Positions 1 to 5,604 of a DNA stretch of 30,757 nt are shown here, one piece after another. Position numbers and translations under genes: made by a program. Each line of letters starts with the position of its first letter. The stretch's first letter is position 1. This stretch comes from a virus. A model generated the notes under the pieces. That model was not told where the DNA came from. It did no database searches and worked only from the letters and a program-made list of their open reading frames with translations. The DNA is taken from positions 1-30,757 of the IMG/VR virus record IMGVR_UViG_3300047408_000089. One strand, 5' to 3'.

Positions 1-380
1 TTGGGCACGCCGTAGATGTTGGTCTTGTCGCCTTCGATCCACATCCGCCGATAGATCTCCGTTTTCTTCGCCGACATGTCGAAGGCCGCGTTGGCGATCG
101 ATTTGTGAAACGCGCTCGACAGCATGGCGATCAGCGTCGGCTGATTCGGGTCCTTCAAGAGATAGGGCGACGCGCGAAACTCTTCGACGGGCATGTGTTT
201 TAAGGTCGTCCTGGGCCCGTTGGTCCGCGGCGTTGGAAACAGGAGTTCGCGTTTGGCTTTCTCGCTGACGCGGTTACAGACGAAGTATCGGCCGACCAAA
301 CAGGCCTCGAATCCGCCCGTCGACACTTTCAGGATTTCAGTTAGTTCACGTTGTGTTGTCGTATTCTGCTTTTTAGCCAT
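1..380 (-). CDS. Conserved phage protein of unknown function, N-terminal part (cut by left edge)
   Basis: The reading frame starts at ATG 380 on the minus strand and stays open to the window edge, giving 126 residues beginning MAKKQNTTTQRELTEILKVS. A strong Shine-Dalgarno (GGAGGG) lies about 9 nt upstream. The sequence resembles, from memory, an uncharacterised phage family found near recombination exonuclease genes, with an N-terminal GGFEACLVGR-like segment and a later YGVP segment. No catalytic motif is visible. It is the next gene after the exonuclease in the leftward early operon, separated by the period-5 tract. A role as recombination partner of the exonuclease is only inferred from position. 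The C-terminus is missing, so length cannot be judged. Confidence 0.8.
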   Translation of the reverse strand, partial: MAKKQNTTTQRELTEILKVSTGGFEACLVGRYFVCNRVSEKAKRELLFPTPRTNGPRTTLKHMPVEEFRASPYLLKDPNQPTLIAMLSSAFHKSIANAAFDMSAKKTEIYRRMWIEGDKTNIYGVP

Positions 381-712
381 GTGACGACTCCCTCCAGTGG
401 AGCCTGATTGTGGTAGGAGCCGGCGAGGCGTTGACCCGCCATGCCGGTTCCGACCGGGTCGCTGTTATTTGTGGGGCCGCGACCGTTTTCGCCCGTCCGA
501 AACCCAGACCTCACCACGCCACGCCACGCCATGCCGGACCCGGCCGTAACGCGCCAGATCGGGCCAGGCCATGCCCCGCCTGCCGAACCTCGACCGTTCG
601 CCTTGCCCAGCCTTGCCTCCCGCGAAAAAGCTCGCCTCGCCGGCCACACCTGCCCTAAGCCTTGCCATACCCAACCCAGTCGGACCCCGCCTGACCGCGA
701 CCCGTATCGGCG
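381..712. repeat. Noncoding gap with degenerate 5-bp periodic tract (about 505-695)
   Basis: This 332 bp gap separates the exonuclease from the next early gene. From 505 to 579 the plus strand splits into fifteen consecutive pentamers that all begin with C (for example CACGC CACGC CACGC CATGC). Further stretches to about 695 keep CNNGC-like pentamers with phase slips (CTTGC, CTCGC, CATAC, CCAAC). On the transcribed leftward strand this is a G-rich GGCNN pattern. A period of five does not fit codons, and the ORFs crossing it show only repetitive Arg/Trp/Gly-rich noise, so it is read as noncoding. The end nearest 380 holds the Shine-Dalgarno of the downstream gene. Confidence 0.75.
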
Positions 713-1609
713 TCAACGTTGTTCGCGTTCCAACCACCAGGCTTCGTGCGCCATCGGCAGCGCGGCGTAGCACGTCCGCCGCGGATACCCGACCCAGTCC
801 CCCGTCTTCACACTCGTGCGCCACGCCTCGAGCGCGTAGAGACACTTTTTCTCGGCGAGCACCATCGCGTCGGGCCCGAGCGCGATCACCGACAGCGCGT
901 ACGGCGGATAGGTTTCCTGGACGGCGTAGCGGAAGATCGCATCCTCGAATCCAGTGAGCGTCCGCAGGCCGCGGAGGTACCACGCCGCCTGCAGATCGAA
1001 GCCGGCCTGAAACATGGTCCGCGTCCAGGTCTCGGGATTCGCGCTCGCGCTGGTCGACTTGTAGTCATCGATGGCGCCGAGCCGCAGCCAGTCGAGGCGC
1101 GCGCGGCACCAGACGTTGGCGAGCGGATCGCCGGTGAGTTGCTCGAGCCAGACGAGCGTCTGCTCGGGCTTCCCGCTGGTGAACATGCCGGCGCCGCCGT
1201 CCTTGTGGCGATCGAGCTGCGCGCGGGCGGCGCCGACCATCGCTTGCACGTCGGCCCAGCGGGCCGCGAGCAGGGGGGTCTTCCCTTTCGCCCTGGCGGC
1301 CTCGCGCGCCGCCTTTGCCGCGTTCGTGCGCCAGTCCTTCGCGTCGATCACGGCAATGTTCTGCTGGCCCTCGAGGAGCAGCGCGTGCGCGGCGGTGCCG
1401 ATGTCGAAGTGCTCGGCGTCCTCATCGACGGCGGCGGGGTTCAGCCGCGGATGCGCGTAGGCGGCATGCGCGGCTGAATCGAAGCAGAGCATCTTCGCGA
1501 TCGAAGACGAGAGCGACGGCTCAGGACAGCAGTCGGCGTGGTAGAGAGCCGCCGGGAGGTCGTAGATCCCGGGCGTTGTGATCATCCCCGCCGTGGCGGT
1601 CGGCGTCAT
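713..1609 (-). CDS. RecE/RecB-type PD-(D/E)XK phage exonuclease (left copy)
   Basis: The 298-residue product carries the RecB-like nuclease signature. It has GTAAHALLL with the motif I His at about 75, RLDWL with Asp173, AIDDYK with Asp182 and Lys184, and a QxxxY motif at 207-211. Such proteins resect double-stranded DNA ends in phage recombination, usually with an annealing protein. ATG 1609 is chosen because it overlaps the upstream stop by ATGA; the frame is open further upstream but without plausible sequence. A second copy lies at the right edge with 13 differences over the last 157 residues by my count. It sits in the leftward early operon, followed by the period-5 tract. The exact substrate polarity cannot be told from sequence. 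Confidence 0.85.
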   Translation of the reverse strand: MTPTATAGMITTPGIYDLPAALYHADCCPEPSLSSSIAKMLCFDSAAHAAYAHPRLNPAAVDEDAEHFDIGTAAHALLLEGQQNIAVIDAKDWRTNAAKAAREAARAKGKTPLLAARWADVQAMVGAARAQLDRHKDGGAGMFTSGKPEQTLVWLEQLTGDPLANVWCRARLDWLRLGAIDDYKSTSASANPETWTRTMFQAGFDLQAAWYLRGLRTLTGFEDAIFRYAVQETYPPYALSVIALGPDAMVLAEKKCLYALEAWRTSVKTGDWVGYPRRTCYAALPMAHEAWWLEREQR

Positions 1610-1788
1610 GATTCGCCTCGAGGGGCTACATCGGCCGGGACGAGGCGCCAGCCGTGGCAGTTGACATCGCCGCACGTGCACGGCGCGACCGCGTACGGCT
1701 GGACAAACACGGGGACGCCGGTGGCCAGCAGCCACGCGTGAAAGCGATCGCGCGTCCACCAGTGGCGAGATCGGGCCTGGCGCGTCAT
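1606..1788 (-). CDS. Small Cys-motif protein (60 aa)
   Basis: This short product has a central hydrophobic and aromatic stretch and a CTCGDVNCHGW segment near residue 37, that is CxC-x4-CH, which could bind a metal. It overlaps both neighbours by ATGA (1606-1609 and 1785-1788), the main evidence that it is a true gene in the early operon. The family is not recognised and no function is proposed. A role as a small DNA- or protein-binding accessory factor would fit its place just before the exonuclease, but this is guesswork. Confidence 0.65.
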   Translation of the reverse strand: MTRQARSRHWWTRDRFHAWLLATGVPVFVQPYAVAPCTCGDVNCHGWRLVPADVAPRGES

Positions 1789-2063
1789 GCGTCACCTGCC
1801 GGCCGGCAGCGGCCGGGATAAATCGGGCCTCTGGCGGCGAGCCGGGCCCGAATCGCCGGGTAGTCCGGCTGCCAGTGTTCGGCGAGCGGGCGCGCGGCAA
1901 AGCCGGTGATGATCTCGACGCCGCATTCGACGCACTCCCACAGATCGGCGTCAAACAATTTGTACGGGGCACCGCTCTCGAGCAGCTCCTCGACCGTCAC
2001 GCTGTTCTGCTTCACGCGCATGAAGCGGCCGCAGCCACAGAGGACCTGTGAACTGGTCGGCAT
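1785..2063 (-). CDS. Small putative zinc-binding early protein (92 aa)
   Basis: The product has two cysteine pairs, CGCG near residues 9-12 and CVEC at about 44-47, arranged like a zinc ribbon, then a proline- and arginine-containing tail. It starts at ATG 2063 in a TGATG overlap with the upstream gene and ends in an ATGA overlap with the downstream one. No family is recognised. The tight coupling to the exonuclease operon suggests an early-phase function, possibly nucleic-acid binding, which is inference only. Confidence 0.65.
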   Translation of the reverse strand: MPTSSQVLCGCGRFMRVKQNSVTVEELLESGAPYKLFDADLWECVECGVEIITGFAARPLAEHWQPDYPAIRARLAARGPIYPGRCRPAGDA

Positions 2064-2341
2064 CAGACGTCGCCTCCGGCCTTCGTGAGGCCGCCTCGCG
2101 GGAGATCGATCGCGCGATTCCCCTCGAGGGCATCCGCGAGGACGGAAAACACGATCGGCGTCGCGCGGTCGCCGTCGACGAGTAACCCGTGCCCATCGAG
2201 CGCGGTGAGGATCTGCCGCGTCAGGGCCGCGAGGCGCTCCCCGCGGGCCTGCGCCCAGAGGTGATCGCGGCGTTCTTCCCGCGCGATCTGCTCGGCCACG
2301 GGGTCGCCGTACTCATAGACGCTCCTCGGCACATGCGTCAT
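2063..2341 (-). CDS. Hypothetical early protein (92 aa)
   Basis: The charged, mainly helical product begins MTHVPRSVYEYGDPVAEQIA and has an Arg/Glu-rich helix at roughly residues 18-45, then a predicted mixed segment with LADALEGN. No cysteine cluster, membrane segment or known catalytic motif is visible. ATG 2341 overlaps the upstream stop by ATGA, and the stop overlaps the next start by TGATG, so translation is probably coupled. The function is unknown. Confidence 0.6.
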   Translation of the reverse strand: MTHVPRSVYEYGDPVAEQIAREERRDHLWAQARGERLAALTRQILTALDGHGLLVDGDRATPIVFSVLADALEGNRAIDLPRGGLTKAGGDV

Positions 2342-2532
2342 GAGGGGATCCGCTCTGGATGCTGATTGGCCAGATGTTCCGCGACGCGCGCCCCCAGAAA
2401 CGTCGCGATCTCCTGGGGACGCTCGGCGTCGGTCGTCATCTGCCAGCGATAGGCACACCAGGTGCACTCGACGGTGACCGTCGTTCGGCCATCGTCCTGG
2501 CGCCGGTTGCGCATCGCCTCGGCAAACGTCAT
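2338..2532 (-). CDS. Small C2H2-like zinc protein (64 aa)
   Basis: The product contains CTWC near residues 23-26 followed by an AEHLANQH segment near residues 51-58. This gives a possible C2H2 metal site with an unusually long loop. The start at ATG 2532 overlaps the preceding XRE gene by ATGA. The rest is a short charged N-terminus. Such tiny zinc proteins are common in phage early operons but mostly uncharacterised. DNA binding is plausible but unproven. Confidence 0.6.
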   Translation of the reverse strand: MTFAEAMRNRRQDDGRTTVTVECTWCAYRWQMTTDAERPQEIATFLGARVAEHLANQHPERIPS

Positions 2533-2765
2533 CGAGCTCCCCCGTTGACTGACGCCGCGCGCGTCTTGCGCCGCGGCGGCCCGAATTGAATCGACAGCGG
2601 ATCGATCTTGAAGGCCTTCGCGAGTGCCAGGACGGTCTGGAATCTCGGCCGGGCGGATCGGTCGCGTTCCAGGCGCGAGATGGTGTGCTGCGGGATCCGG
2701 CTGCGCTGACACAGGTCGTCCTGCGTCCAGCCGCGCCGCGTGCGTAAGGTCCGCAGCGTCGTCAT
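2529..2765 (-). CDS. XRE-family helix-turn-helix regulator (78 aa)
   Basis: The protein is essentially one Cro/CI-type HTH domain. The segment RGWTQDDLCQRSRIPQHTIS with the following RLERDRSARP matches the helix 2, recognition-helix and helix 4 pattern of the XRE family at about residues 11-40. A basic tail follows. The start at ATG 2765 overlaps the previous small gene by ATGA. It is the second regulator in the early operon after the one at 3174-3413, and may time middle gene expression or assist the genetic switch. There is no protease or dimerisation domain, so it is Cro-like in size. Confidence 0.85.
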   Translation of the reverse strand: MTTLRTLRTRRGWTQDDLCQRSRIPQHTISRLERDRSARPRFQTVLALAKAFKIDPLSIQFGPPRRKTRAASVNGGAR

Positions 2766-2905
2766 CGGAGGCCGCCCCCTCGACGCGAGAACCGGCGTTG
2801 CCATTCCTCCGAGACCTGCAGATCGCTGATCACGTCCCGCTCGAAGCGCGCCGTTCGCCACGCGCGCCAGCGCCCGATCCACGTCCGCCACCAGGTCAGC
2901 GTCAT
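2762..2905 (-). CDS. Small basic tryptophan-rich protein (47 aa)
   Basis: This gene fills the gap between its neighbours exactly. ATG 2905 overlaps the upstream stop by ATGA and its TGA overlaps the next ATG the same way. The product starts MTLTWWRTWIGRWRAWRTAR and is rich in Trp and Arg, with a later acidic patch. The tryptophans and arginines could form an amphipathic or membrane-surface helix, or a nucleic-acid binder. No family is recognised. The fit between two coupled genes is the main support. Confidence 0.55.
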   Translation of the reverse strand: MTLTWWRTWIGRWRAWRTARFERDVISDLQVSEEWQRRFSRRGGGLR

Positions 2906-3177
2906 CGCGCCGCCCGCTTGGGACTGAAGGCGGATTGCTCGACGGGCTCGCCTTGCACGTAGCGCCAGACGAGCGTGCCGGAGAAGCAGTGCTTACCGAT
3001 CGGGTTCTTGACTTTGAACCGATCGAGCTCTCCGGCGGCCTGGGCGGCGGCAAAGCGAGAATTGCCCCACTGGAGAATCGCGCCCATATCGGCCGGCCCG
3101 AGTAGGAGACCGGCCTTGGCGCGCACGAGCGCGGCCTGTTGGGCCTCGTCATCGAGCCGCCAGGTCGTTTTGCTCAT
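2902..3177 (-). CDS. Putative winged-helix excisionase-like DNA-binding protein (91 aa)
   Basis: The middle of the protein (about residues 24-75) has the order helix-turn-helix (GPADMGAILQWGNSRFAAAQ) then a wing-like segment (FKVKNPIGKHCFSG). This resembles the MerR/excisionase layout used by phage Xis proteins, including a GELDRF-type turn after the recognition helix. It lies next to the lysogeny region, one gene from the divergent promoter, where excisionases and early control proteins are usual. The call is based on layout and position, not on a clear family match. A general early transcription factor is the alternative. Confidence 0.45.
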   Translation of the reverse strand: MSKTTWRLDDEAQQAALVRAKAGLLLGPADMGAILQWGNSRFAAAQAAGELDRFKVKNPIGKHCFSGTLVWRYVQGEPVEQSAFSPKRAAR

Positions 3178-3413
3178 GCCGTCTTCGCCCCAGTCGGCGC
3201 CGGCGAGGCGGGATCGTCATCCTCAATCGGGAACAACTCATCCGGGGTGACGTTGAGCGCCCGCGCGAGTCGCACGACGGTCGCGTAGTCCGTCGTGCGG
3301 ATGTCTCGCTTGCCGCTCTCGAGTAGCGAGATGAACGAATCGTCAACGCCGACGAGCTTCGCGAGCTCCAGTTGCGTTAGGCGAGCAATGCGACGAGCTG
3401 TGCGGAGTTCCAT
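3174..3413 (-). CDS. Cro/CI-like XRE regulator opening the early operon (79 aa)
   Basis: A single XRE domain fills residues 1-60: LTQLELAKLVGVDDSFISLL with ESGKRDIRTTDYATVVRLAR after it. A short acidic tail follows. ATG 3413 is used; the frame is open upstream, but there it crosses the operators and promoter. It is the first gene of the leftward operon, behind a near-consensus promoter at 3493-3521 with an operator-like site between -35 and -10. The small size and position at the head of the lytic-direction operon make it Cro-like. A CI-type repressor that is autoregulated is the other reading. The divergent XRE gene at 3659 would be its counterpart. Confidence 0.85.
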   Translation of the reverse strand: MELRTARRIARLTQLELAKLVGVDDSFISLLESGKRDIRTTDYATVVRLARALNVTPDELFPIEDDDPASPAPTGAKTA

Positions 3414-3415
3414 TT

Positions 3416-3506
3416 TGGCTAGCCGTTCGTTCCACTGAACCGCAGTCCCGGCGGCAGGTAAACACCTACCTGATGTGGTTAACCGTCTGCGCATTATGGT
3501 TAGCCG
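3416..3506. promoter_or_regulatory. Three operator-like sites, consensus TGGYTARCCG
   Basis: TGGCTAGCCG (3416-3425), TGGTTAACCG (3476-3485) and TGGTTAGCCG (3497-3506) share one core, and two of them are perfect 8-bp palindromes (GGCTAGCC, GGTTAACC). The upper two are 21 bp apart, two helical turns, and flank the -10 of the leftward promoter. The third abuts the regulator's start codon. This is the usual arrangement for an XRE repressor/Cro switch. Which of the XRE proteins binds is unknown. Confidence 0.75.
3456..3471. promoter_or_regulatory. Inverted repeat AGGTA-N6-TACCT in the leader
   Basis: AGGTA and TACCT are separated by six bases (AACACC), just downstream of the leftward transcription start. 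It has a different sequence from the three TGGYTARCCG sites, so it may bind a different regulator, or form a weak leader hairpin. Chance occurrence is possible given the short arms. Confidence 0.4.
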
Positions 3507-3521
3507 CTTGCCCGTTGTCAA
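3493..3521 (-). promoter_or_regulatory. Leftward sigma70-type promoter of the early operon
   Basis: On the minus strand TTGACA (3521-3516) is followed by a 17-nt spacer and CATAAT (3498-3493). This is a perfect -35 and a five-of-six -10 element at ideal spacing. Transcription would start near 3486, giving a leader of about 70 nt before ATG 3413. An operator-like sequence (3497-3506) lies within the spacer and overlaps the -10, so a bound regulator would block RNA polymerase. Confidence 0.8.
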
Positions 3522-3617
3522 GTGCCTATGCAATACTTCAACATCACTATTCGTGGTGGGTGCTCAATTTGGATAGACTATTGCTCGCTGCTGAAACTGG
3601 CCGAAAAGCCGCCCTAA

Positions 3618-3643
3618 CCCACGTTGACCAATATCAACGTGGG
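3618..3643 (+). promoter_or_regulatory. Perfect 10-bp inverted repeat before the rightward XRE gene
   Basis: CCCACGTTGA (3618-3627) and TCAACGTGGG (3634-3643) are exact reverse complements around a six-base loop. It ends 15 bases before ATG 3659. No T-run follows, so it is not a standard terminator. It could be an operator for the XRE protein or an RNA hairpin in the leader that affects ribosome access. Confidence 0.7.
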
Positions 3644-3658
3644 CTGAACAATGGGGCG

Positions 3659-3991
3659 ATGAATCCCGACCGTCTCGCCGACTTCGCCAGAGCCTTGGTA
3701 GAACAGCGGCTCAAACACCATCAGAAATATCCGACGCGCGCCGCCTTTGCGCGGGCGCTGGGGATTACGCGATCGACGTTACGCGCGCTGGAAGGGGGTC
3801 GCCAGAATCCGACGGACGAGACGCTCGAGAAGATCGCGAGAGTGCTCGGGACCACGGCGCATGCGTTGAAAGGCGAAGCACCGATCGCCGCGGACGATGA
3901 GCGGTTGCGTGACCTGGAAGAGGAAGACTTCGCCCACGCGCAGCGATTCCACCACGCCCCCGCCGCCGCCAAGATCGCCGCGCAGATCGGG
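3659..3991 (+). CDS. XRE-family regulator whose frame runs into the integrase region
   Basis: From ATG 3659 (GGGG a few bases upstream) the frame encodes an XRE domain: YPTRAAFARALGITRSTLRA with EGGRQNPTDETLEKIARVLG after it, about residues 22-65. An acidic linker with EEDFAHAQRFHHAP follows. Homology-like sequence fades near 3990, yet the frame stays open to 4420 as noise, so the natural stop is missing. From this point the integrase continues in the -1 frame. It lies divergent to the Cro-like gene, behind the hairpin, as expected for the lysogeny repressor. The end coordinate is where recognisable sequence ends, not a stop codon. Confidence 0.75.
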
Positions 3992-5031
3992 ACCGGGGCC
4001 TGCCTGTCGCCGCCGGCGTCGGGAAGATCCGCTGGGAAGACGCCGTCGATCTGCTGCGCGCGGACTACGCCAACAACGATCAGACGTCGTGGGTCAATCA
4101 AGAGCGCAGGATTCGGCTGCACCTGGCCCCCGTCTTCGACGGTCTGCGGCTCGCCGACATTCCCCCGGAGGCCTTCGCGCTGTATGCCACCGCCCGGCGC
4201 GAGGCGGGCGCCTCAGCCGCCAGCGTCAACCGCGAGCTCGCCATCGTGCGGCGGATGTTCGTGCTCGCCATGCAGGCGGGCAAGCTCCTGTATCGGCCGC
4301 ATATCCCCCATCTGCGCGAGCGGAACGCGCGGGCGGGGTTCTTCGAACGCGCGACCTTCGAGAGCGTGTACCAGCACCTGCCGGAGGCCCTGCAACCCGT
4401 CGTGTTGTTCGCGTACTTGACGGGGTGGCGCATCGACAGCGAGGTGCTGACGCGCGAATGGCGGCACGTCGATTTCGACGCCAACGAAATCCGGCTTGAT
4501 CCCGGGGAAACCAAAAACGGCGAACCGCGGGTCTTCCCGTTGACCAACGAGCTGCGCGCCCTGCTCCTCGAGCGCCAGACCGCCCGCGAGGCGGCGGCGG
4601 CCGCCGGCTACGTCTGTCCCTGGGTGTTCTTTCGATTGGTCGCGAAAGGCCGGGGCGGGCGGAAGTATCCGAAGAAGATCATCCGGTTCAATAAAGCCTG
4701 GGCGGCGGCGTGCACGGCCGCCGGTTGTCCGGGGCGAATCCCGCATGACTTCCGGCGCACGGCCGTGCGGAACATGGTGCGGAACGCCGTGCCTGAACGC
4801 GTCGCCATGCAGCTCGCCGGGCACCTGACGCGATCGGTGTTCGAGCGCTACAACATCGTGAGTCCCGGTGATCTCCTCGAGGCCAGAACGAAGCTGGACG
4901 GCCAGGTGGCGAACATGGCGAAACTAAAAGCGAAAGCCACACAACCAGCCACACAACGCCCTATTTCAGGGCATCCGCCCACTGAGACTCATGAAAATGC
5001 TAGCAAATTTGGAGGCGCCGCCCGGATTTGA
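3961..5031 (+). CDS. int: Tyrosine recombinase (integrase) lacking an own start codon
   Basis: The frame opens after a stop at 3910 and encodes the core-binding domain (DRDRGLPVAAGVGKIRWEDA onward) and a full catalytic domain. Visible catalytic features are Arg in TGWRIDSE, Lys in ETKNGEP, HDFRR (His codon 4744), GHLTR, and the nucleophile Tyr in ERYNIV (4849-4851). No ATG, GTG or TTG occurs in frame before GTG 4246, which lies inside the core-binding domain. The usual N-terminal arm-binding segment of 60-80 residues is therefore absent. Either a deletion fused it to the XRE gene out of frame, or a -1 shift makes an XRE-integrase protein. I see no canonical slippery heptamer. The stop lies inside the tRNA-Cys attachment core. 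Confidence 0.85.
   Translation, partial: RRRQDRRADRDRGLPVAAGVGKIRWEDAVDLLRADYANNDQTSWVNQERRIRLHLAPVFDGLRLADIPPEAFALYATARREAGASAASVNRELAIVRRMFVLAMQAGKLLYRPHIPHLRERNARAGFFERATFESVYQHLPEALQPVVLFAYLTGWRIDSEVLTREWRHVDFDANEIRLDPGETKNGEPRVFPLTNELRALLLERQTAREAAAAAGYVCPWVFFRLVAKGRGGRKYPKKIIRFNKAWAAACTAAGCPGRIPHDFRRTAVRNMVRNAVPERVAMQLAGHLTRSVFERYNIVSPGDLLEARTKLDGQVANMAKLKAKATQPATQRPISGHPPTETHENASKFGGAARI
4935..4956 (+). repeat. attP left-arm repeats (2 x AGCCACACAA)
   Basis: Identical 10-mers at 4935-4944 and 4947-4956, spaced 12 bp, lie within the integrase 3' end upstream of the tRNA core. The same motif recurs three times, in the same orientation, to the right of the core. The arrangement is that of integrase arm-type binding sites. 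Confidence 0.7.
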
Positions 5032-5053
5032 ACCGGGGGTGGAGGTTTTGCAG
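5010..5053 (-). other. attP core: 3' part of a tRNA-Cys (GCA) gene
   Basis: On the minus strand this reads from the anticodon loop (CTGCAAA) through the anticodon 3' stem, a T-arm (CCCGG-TTCAAAT-CCGGG), the acceptor 3' strand CGGCGCC, discriminator T and encoded CCA. The 5' half of a tRNA is absent; sequence further upstream does not form a D-arm or acceptor partner. Phages that integrate into tRNA genes carry exactly this 3' fragment so that the host gene is restored. The integrase stop codon lies inside it. Crossover would probably occur near the anticodon loop. Confidence 0.88.
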
Positions 5054-5076
5054 TCCTGCCAGTAATGCCGCAGACA

Positions 5077-5190
5077 AGTCACTTTTTAGCGGATTTGCTC
5101 AATGTTTTGCGCGATCAGGGAAATCAGGCGATTCTTGGAGTCACCACAAAAAACCGCGATTTTCCTAATAAAACCGCGAGTCACTTTTTT
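5077..5190 (+). repeat. Further direct repeats in the right attP arm
   Basis: AGTCAC occurs at 5077, 5139 and 5179; the outer two extend to AGTCACTTTTT. AAAACCGCGA occurs at 5150-5159 and 5170-5179, 20 bp apart. The stretch is AT-richer than the rest of the window. These may bind integrase, excisionase or a bending protein such as IHF. No ORF of note lies here. Confidence 0.55.
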
Positions 5191-5195
5191 ACTCC

Positions 5196-5228
5196 AGCCA
5201 CACAAAAAGCCACACGAAAGCCACACGG
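5196..5228 (+). repeat. attP right-arm repeats (3 x AGCCACAC)
   Basis: AGCCACACAA (5196-5205), AGCCACACGA (5208-5217) and AGCCACACGG (5219-5228) are spaced 12 and 11 bp, about one helical turn. With the two left copies they make a two-plus-three pattern around the core, as in lambda attP (P1, P2 and P'1 to P'3). Confidence 0.7.
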
Positions 5229-5251
5229 AACTCGGATAGAAGTATGCGCGG

Positions 5252-5446
5252 ATGACCAAGACCTACGTCGGCGACGGCGTGTACGTCCGGTGGGACCCGG
5301 AGTTCTGCTGGCTGGAACTGACGACCGAGAACGGGATCACCGTCACGAATCGAATCGTGTTGGAATTCGACGTCTACGTGGCGCTCGTGGCCTACGTGGA
5401 CGCCCTGCAGCGTCGGGCGCGTGACGCGCAGGAGCCACGCGAATGA
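5252..5446 (+). CDS. Small conserved phage protein (64 aa), function unknown
   Basis: The product MTKTYVGDGVYVRWDPEFCW and onward looks like a compact beta-rich domain (alternating strands to about residue 38) with a C-terminal helix (LVAYVDALQRRARDAQ). Similar short YVGDGVY-type proteins are, from memory, common in phages and plasmids but uncharacterised. It is one of two rightward genes lying between attP and the converging tail genes. The Shine-Dalgarno is weak. It may be expressed from the lysogen together with the lysogeny genes. Confidence 0.6.
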   Translation: MTKTYVGDGVYVRWDPEFCWLELTTENGITVTNRIVLEFDVYVALVAYVDALQRRARDAQEPRE

Positions 5447-5604
5447 CGCTCTGGGATCGGATCACCGACGACGAGCGCGAGCGGATGGTCGTCGTGGACG
5501 CACTGGCGGCCATCATTGTGCAGAAGATTCGAGAGGACGAGGCTACAGCGCGCGCGCCACGGCGCCGGCGGCCCCGAGCGGCGGCAAGCCGTACTCTTTC
5601 CTGA
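5443..5604 (+). CDS. Small hypothetical protein (53 aa) overlapping a convergent gene
   Basis: ATG 5443 overlaps the preceding stop by ATGA, the main support. The first 35 residues (MTLWDRITDDERERMVVVDA onward) look like ordinary protein with helices. The arginine- and proline-rich end lies in the 62 bp that overlap the 3' end of the convergent tail gene and may be fortuitous. Function unknown. Confidence 0.4.
   Translation: MTLWDRITDDERERMVVVDALAAIIVQKIREDEATARAPRRRRPRAAASRTLS

Noticed and set aside
719-1477. 252-residue plus-strand frame over the left exonuclease
   Set aside because: It mirrors the exonuclease codons and is Arg/Ala/Gly-rich. The minus-strand frame has the nuclease motifs and ATGA coupling.
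3473-3658. Signal-peptide-like start MWLTVCALWLAACPLSSAYA for a longer rightward protein
   Set aside because: The stretch overlaps the operators and the divergent promoter. The XRE protein has a natural start at 3659, and a secreted XRE protein makes no sense.
4246-5031. Integrase starting at GTG 4246
   Set aside because: This start lies within the core-binding domain. About 80 upstream codons in the same frame clearly encode integrase sequence, so it cannot be the original start.
5010-5060. A complete, functional tRNA gene
   Set aside because: Only the part from the anticodon loop to CCA is present. No D-arm or acceptor 5' strand precedes it.
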